Of a DNA stretch of 20,044 nucleotides, positions 18,654-20,044 are shown in pieces. A model generated the notes under the pieces. That model did not search any database, was not told the origin of the DNA, and saw only the letters and a list, made by a program, of their open reading frames with translations. This stretch comes from Pigoraptor vietnamica. Its lineage: Eukaryota; Opisthokonta; Filasterea. Each line of letters begins with the position of its first letter. Within the stretch, counting starts at the first letter, position 1. The stretch lies in assembly GCA_943704525.1 (NCBI GenBank), contig CALSCQ010001655.1, forward strand, positions 14,650 to 34,693. The letters run 5' to 3'. The position numbers and the translations under genes are program-made.

Positions 18654-19939
18654 CTTTGTGCAAGTTTAGGTCTGCCTACTGTCGGCAGGATGCTGCTGTA
18701 GTTGCGTACACTTTCCCTTTTGAGTGTCACATTGCGTCCGAGACTGTTGCGATTGGAAGAAGAAGAAAACACGGCGTCGGAAGCGAGTACTCACGGGGCG
18801 TGTGTGCGCACCGCAGGCAAGCTGAACATTCTCTTCAACAACGCCGGCATCATGCACCCTGCGGACGACAACGCCGAGACGACCGAGGAGCGCATCTGGG
18901 ACCTCACGATGAACATCAACCTCAAGGGCGTGTGGCTCGGCTGCAAGTACGGCATCCCCGCCATTCGGCGCGCCGGCGGCGGCAGCATCATCAACACGGC
19001 CTCGTTCGTCGCCATTATGGGCGCGGCGACGCCCCAGGTTGCCTGTGGGTGTTTGCGTTGCGTTTTTTGTACTCGAGTGGATGTGTTGGCAGAACGGGTA
19101 ACGCACACACACACTCACACGCACACACACACAACACAGAAATACCATCCTTTTTATTTGAAGAGAAGATTGTGTGTTGTTCTAGCCTGCTTCGCGCCGC
19201 TTACGTGCTGCGATTTCTTTGTTGCAGACACGGCATCGAAGGGTGGCGTCCTTGCGTTCACGTGAGTGTTTCATGCGTTTGCGTTTTTTCTTATGCTGAA
19301 CTTAGGAGGAGTCGACGGGTGTTCAACTCCTGTGGCTGTCACTGCTCTCTCTGCTGTGCGCATTACATATGGTGATCGTGCACACGTATGCATTCGCGCT
19401 GTCTAGCGTTGTGTGTGAGTGTGTGGTGCATGTGTGTGTGCCCATCCGTACGATGCTCTCTGACCGCGTTTGTGTGTGTCGCACTGCAGGCGCGAGCTTG
19501 CCGTCATCCACGCGCGCGAGAACATCCGCGTGAACGCGCTGTGCCCTGGCCCTCTCCGCACGCCCCTCCTCATGGACTTCCTCAACACGGAGGAGAAGAA
19601 GCAGCGCCGCCTCGTGCACGTCCCCATGGGCCGCTTCGGTGCGTGTATTGTCGCGTGCGCCGTTCATGTCCGCTGACTCGCTCGTTATTGTATCAAGCTG
19701 CGCGTCGCACGTCTCACGCACACTGCGGTTTTATTGCAAACGTAACCGCGTAGTCTAATGCGAATTGCGCACTTTGCATGCACGCAGGCGAGGCTTTTGA
19801 GATTGCGCGCGCCGCGCTCTTCCTTGCGTCGGACGAGTCGTCGTACATCACCGGCACGGACTTCCTCGTCGACGGCGGCCTCACCGCCGCGTACGTCACG
19901 CCCCTCGGTGAGACCAAGTCGCTGCCCCCGCAGCACTGA
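18096..19939 (+). CDS. Short-chain dehydrogenase/reductase (classical SDR), six exons
   Basis: Exons 18096-18145, 18329-18525, 18817-19044, 19228-19261, 19490-19638 and 19788-19939 join in phase to 269 residues, the usual length of a classical SDR. Features: NAD(P)-binding TGAGSGLG (13-20, with S17 split by intron 1), Asp in VICADV after strand 2, which suggests NAD(H), NNAG (90-93), catalytic S145 in INTAS, and Y159-x3-K163 in AYTASKGG, then [13 protein letters not shown] and a C-terminal [10 protein letters not shown]. The family oxidises or reduces alcohols, sterols, sugars or acyl chains; the substrate cannot be read from sequence. Intron 3 must use the donor GTGGGTG at 19045: only this restores the catalytic Tyr, whereas the CAG/GTTGCC site eight bases earlier does not. 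Exon 4 is only 34 nt. Intron 2 holds a 60-bp GT tract. No targeting signal seen. Confidence 0.95.
18593..18652. repeat. (GT)n microsatellite, about 30 units, in SDR intron 2
   Basis: 60 bp of pure GT on the coding strand within the 291-bp intron, starting about 67 bp after the donor. Confidence 0.97.
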
Positions 19940-20025
19940 GCGAGGTTTGCAGTTGCGCAGTAATACACGCCAATAGGGTGACGCACCTCCAAAACGTGTT
20001 GTTTGTTTCGAGGGAGATGTCCTTA

Positions 20026-20043
20026 TTTTTTTTTTTTTTTTTT
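20026..20043. repeat. Poly-T run, 18 bases, at the window edge
   Basis: 18 T before the last G of the window, about 87 bp past the dehydrogenase stop. On the minus strand it is poly-A. It could be a plain homopolymer or the tail of a retroposed copy; nothing around it decides. Confidence 0.7.
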
Positions 20044-20044
20044 G

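Noticed and set aside
19035-19044. Donor CAG/GTTGCC for SDR intron 3
   Set aside because: It removes the catalytic tyrosine and breaks phase; GTGGGTG eight bases later restores AYTASK.

Overview
This is a 20 kb piece of nuclear DNA from a GC-rich, intron-bearing eukaryote, most likely a single-celled protist. Seven loci carry GT-AG introns. I joined their exons by hand, and 24 introns could be placed with matching reading phases. Introns and spacers are full of CA/TG dinucleotide tracts. An FBXO4-type F-box protein, a Flower-like membrane protein and a SERHL-type hydrolase would fit an opisthokont or holozoan protist, but I cannot fix the lineage from sequence alone. There are no operons, and genes alternate in strand.

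Layout, left to right. 1-115 (-): fragment of a PIF1-family helicase. 117-561 (-): first exon of a zinc-dependent CAD/ADH6-type alcohol dehydrogenase, ending exactly where the helicase reading begins. 967-2953 (+): SERHL-like alpha/beta hydrolase with eight recognisable exons, one of them 13 nt long; its last exon is missing beside a 111-bp CA tract. 3321-5928 (-): SQS1-like R3H/G-patch protein, expected to act with the helicase Prp43 in splicing and ribosome assembly. 5929-7464: long spacer with a 116-bp TG tract and a perfect CRE palindrome. 7465-9324 (+): intronless F-box protein of 619 residues. 9525-11200 (-): NADH-cytochrome b5 reductase in four exons. 12067-13483 (+): FBXO4-like F-box protein in four exons. 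13882-14322 (-): small two-exon membrane protein of 80 residues. 14934-16174 (-): four-exon, four-span membrane protein of Flower/Tvp18 type. 16750-17636 (-): broken F-box/Sel1-repeat gene. 18096-19939 (+): complete six-exon short-chain dehydrogenase/reductase.

The genes are mostly unrelated housekeeping functions: redox enzymes, RNA processing, membrane traffic. The one theme is protein-ubiquitination adaptors, with three F-box loci within about 10 kb: one intronless, one a conserved intron-bearing orthologue-like gene, one decayed. The points most worth following are the dehydrogenase/helicase junction, the missing hydrolase terminus at the microsatellite, the 13-nt microexon, the CpG-containing splice donors, and the small membrane gene whose intron carries a 34-bp homopolymer. 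I saw no tRNA, rRNA, CRISPR array or complete mobile element.
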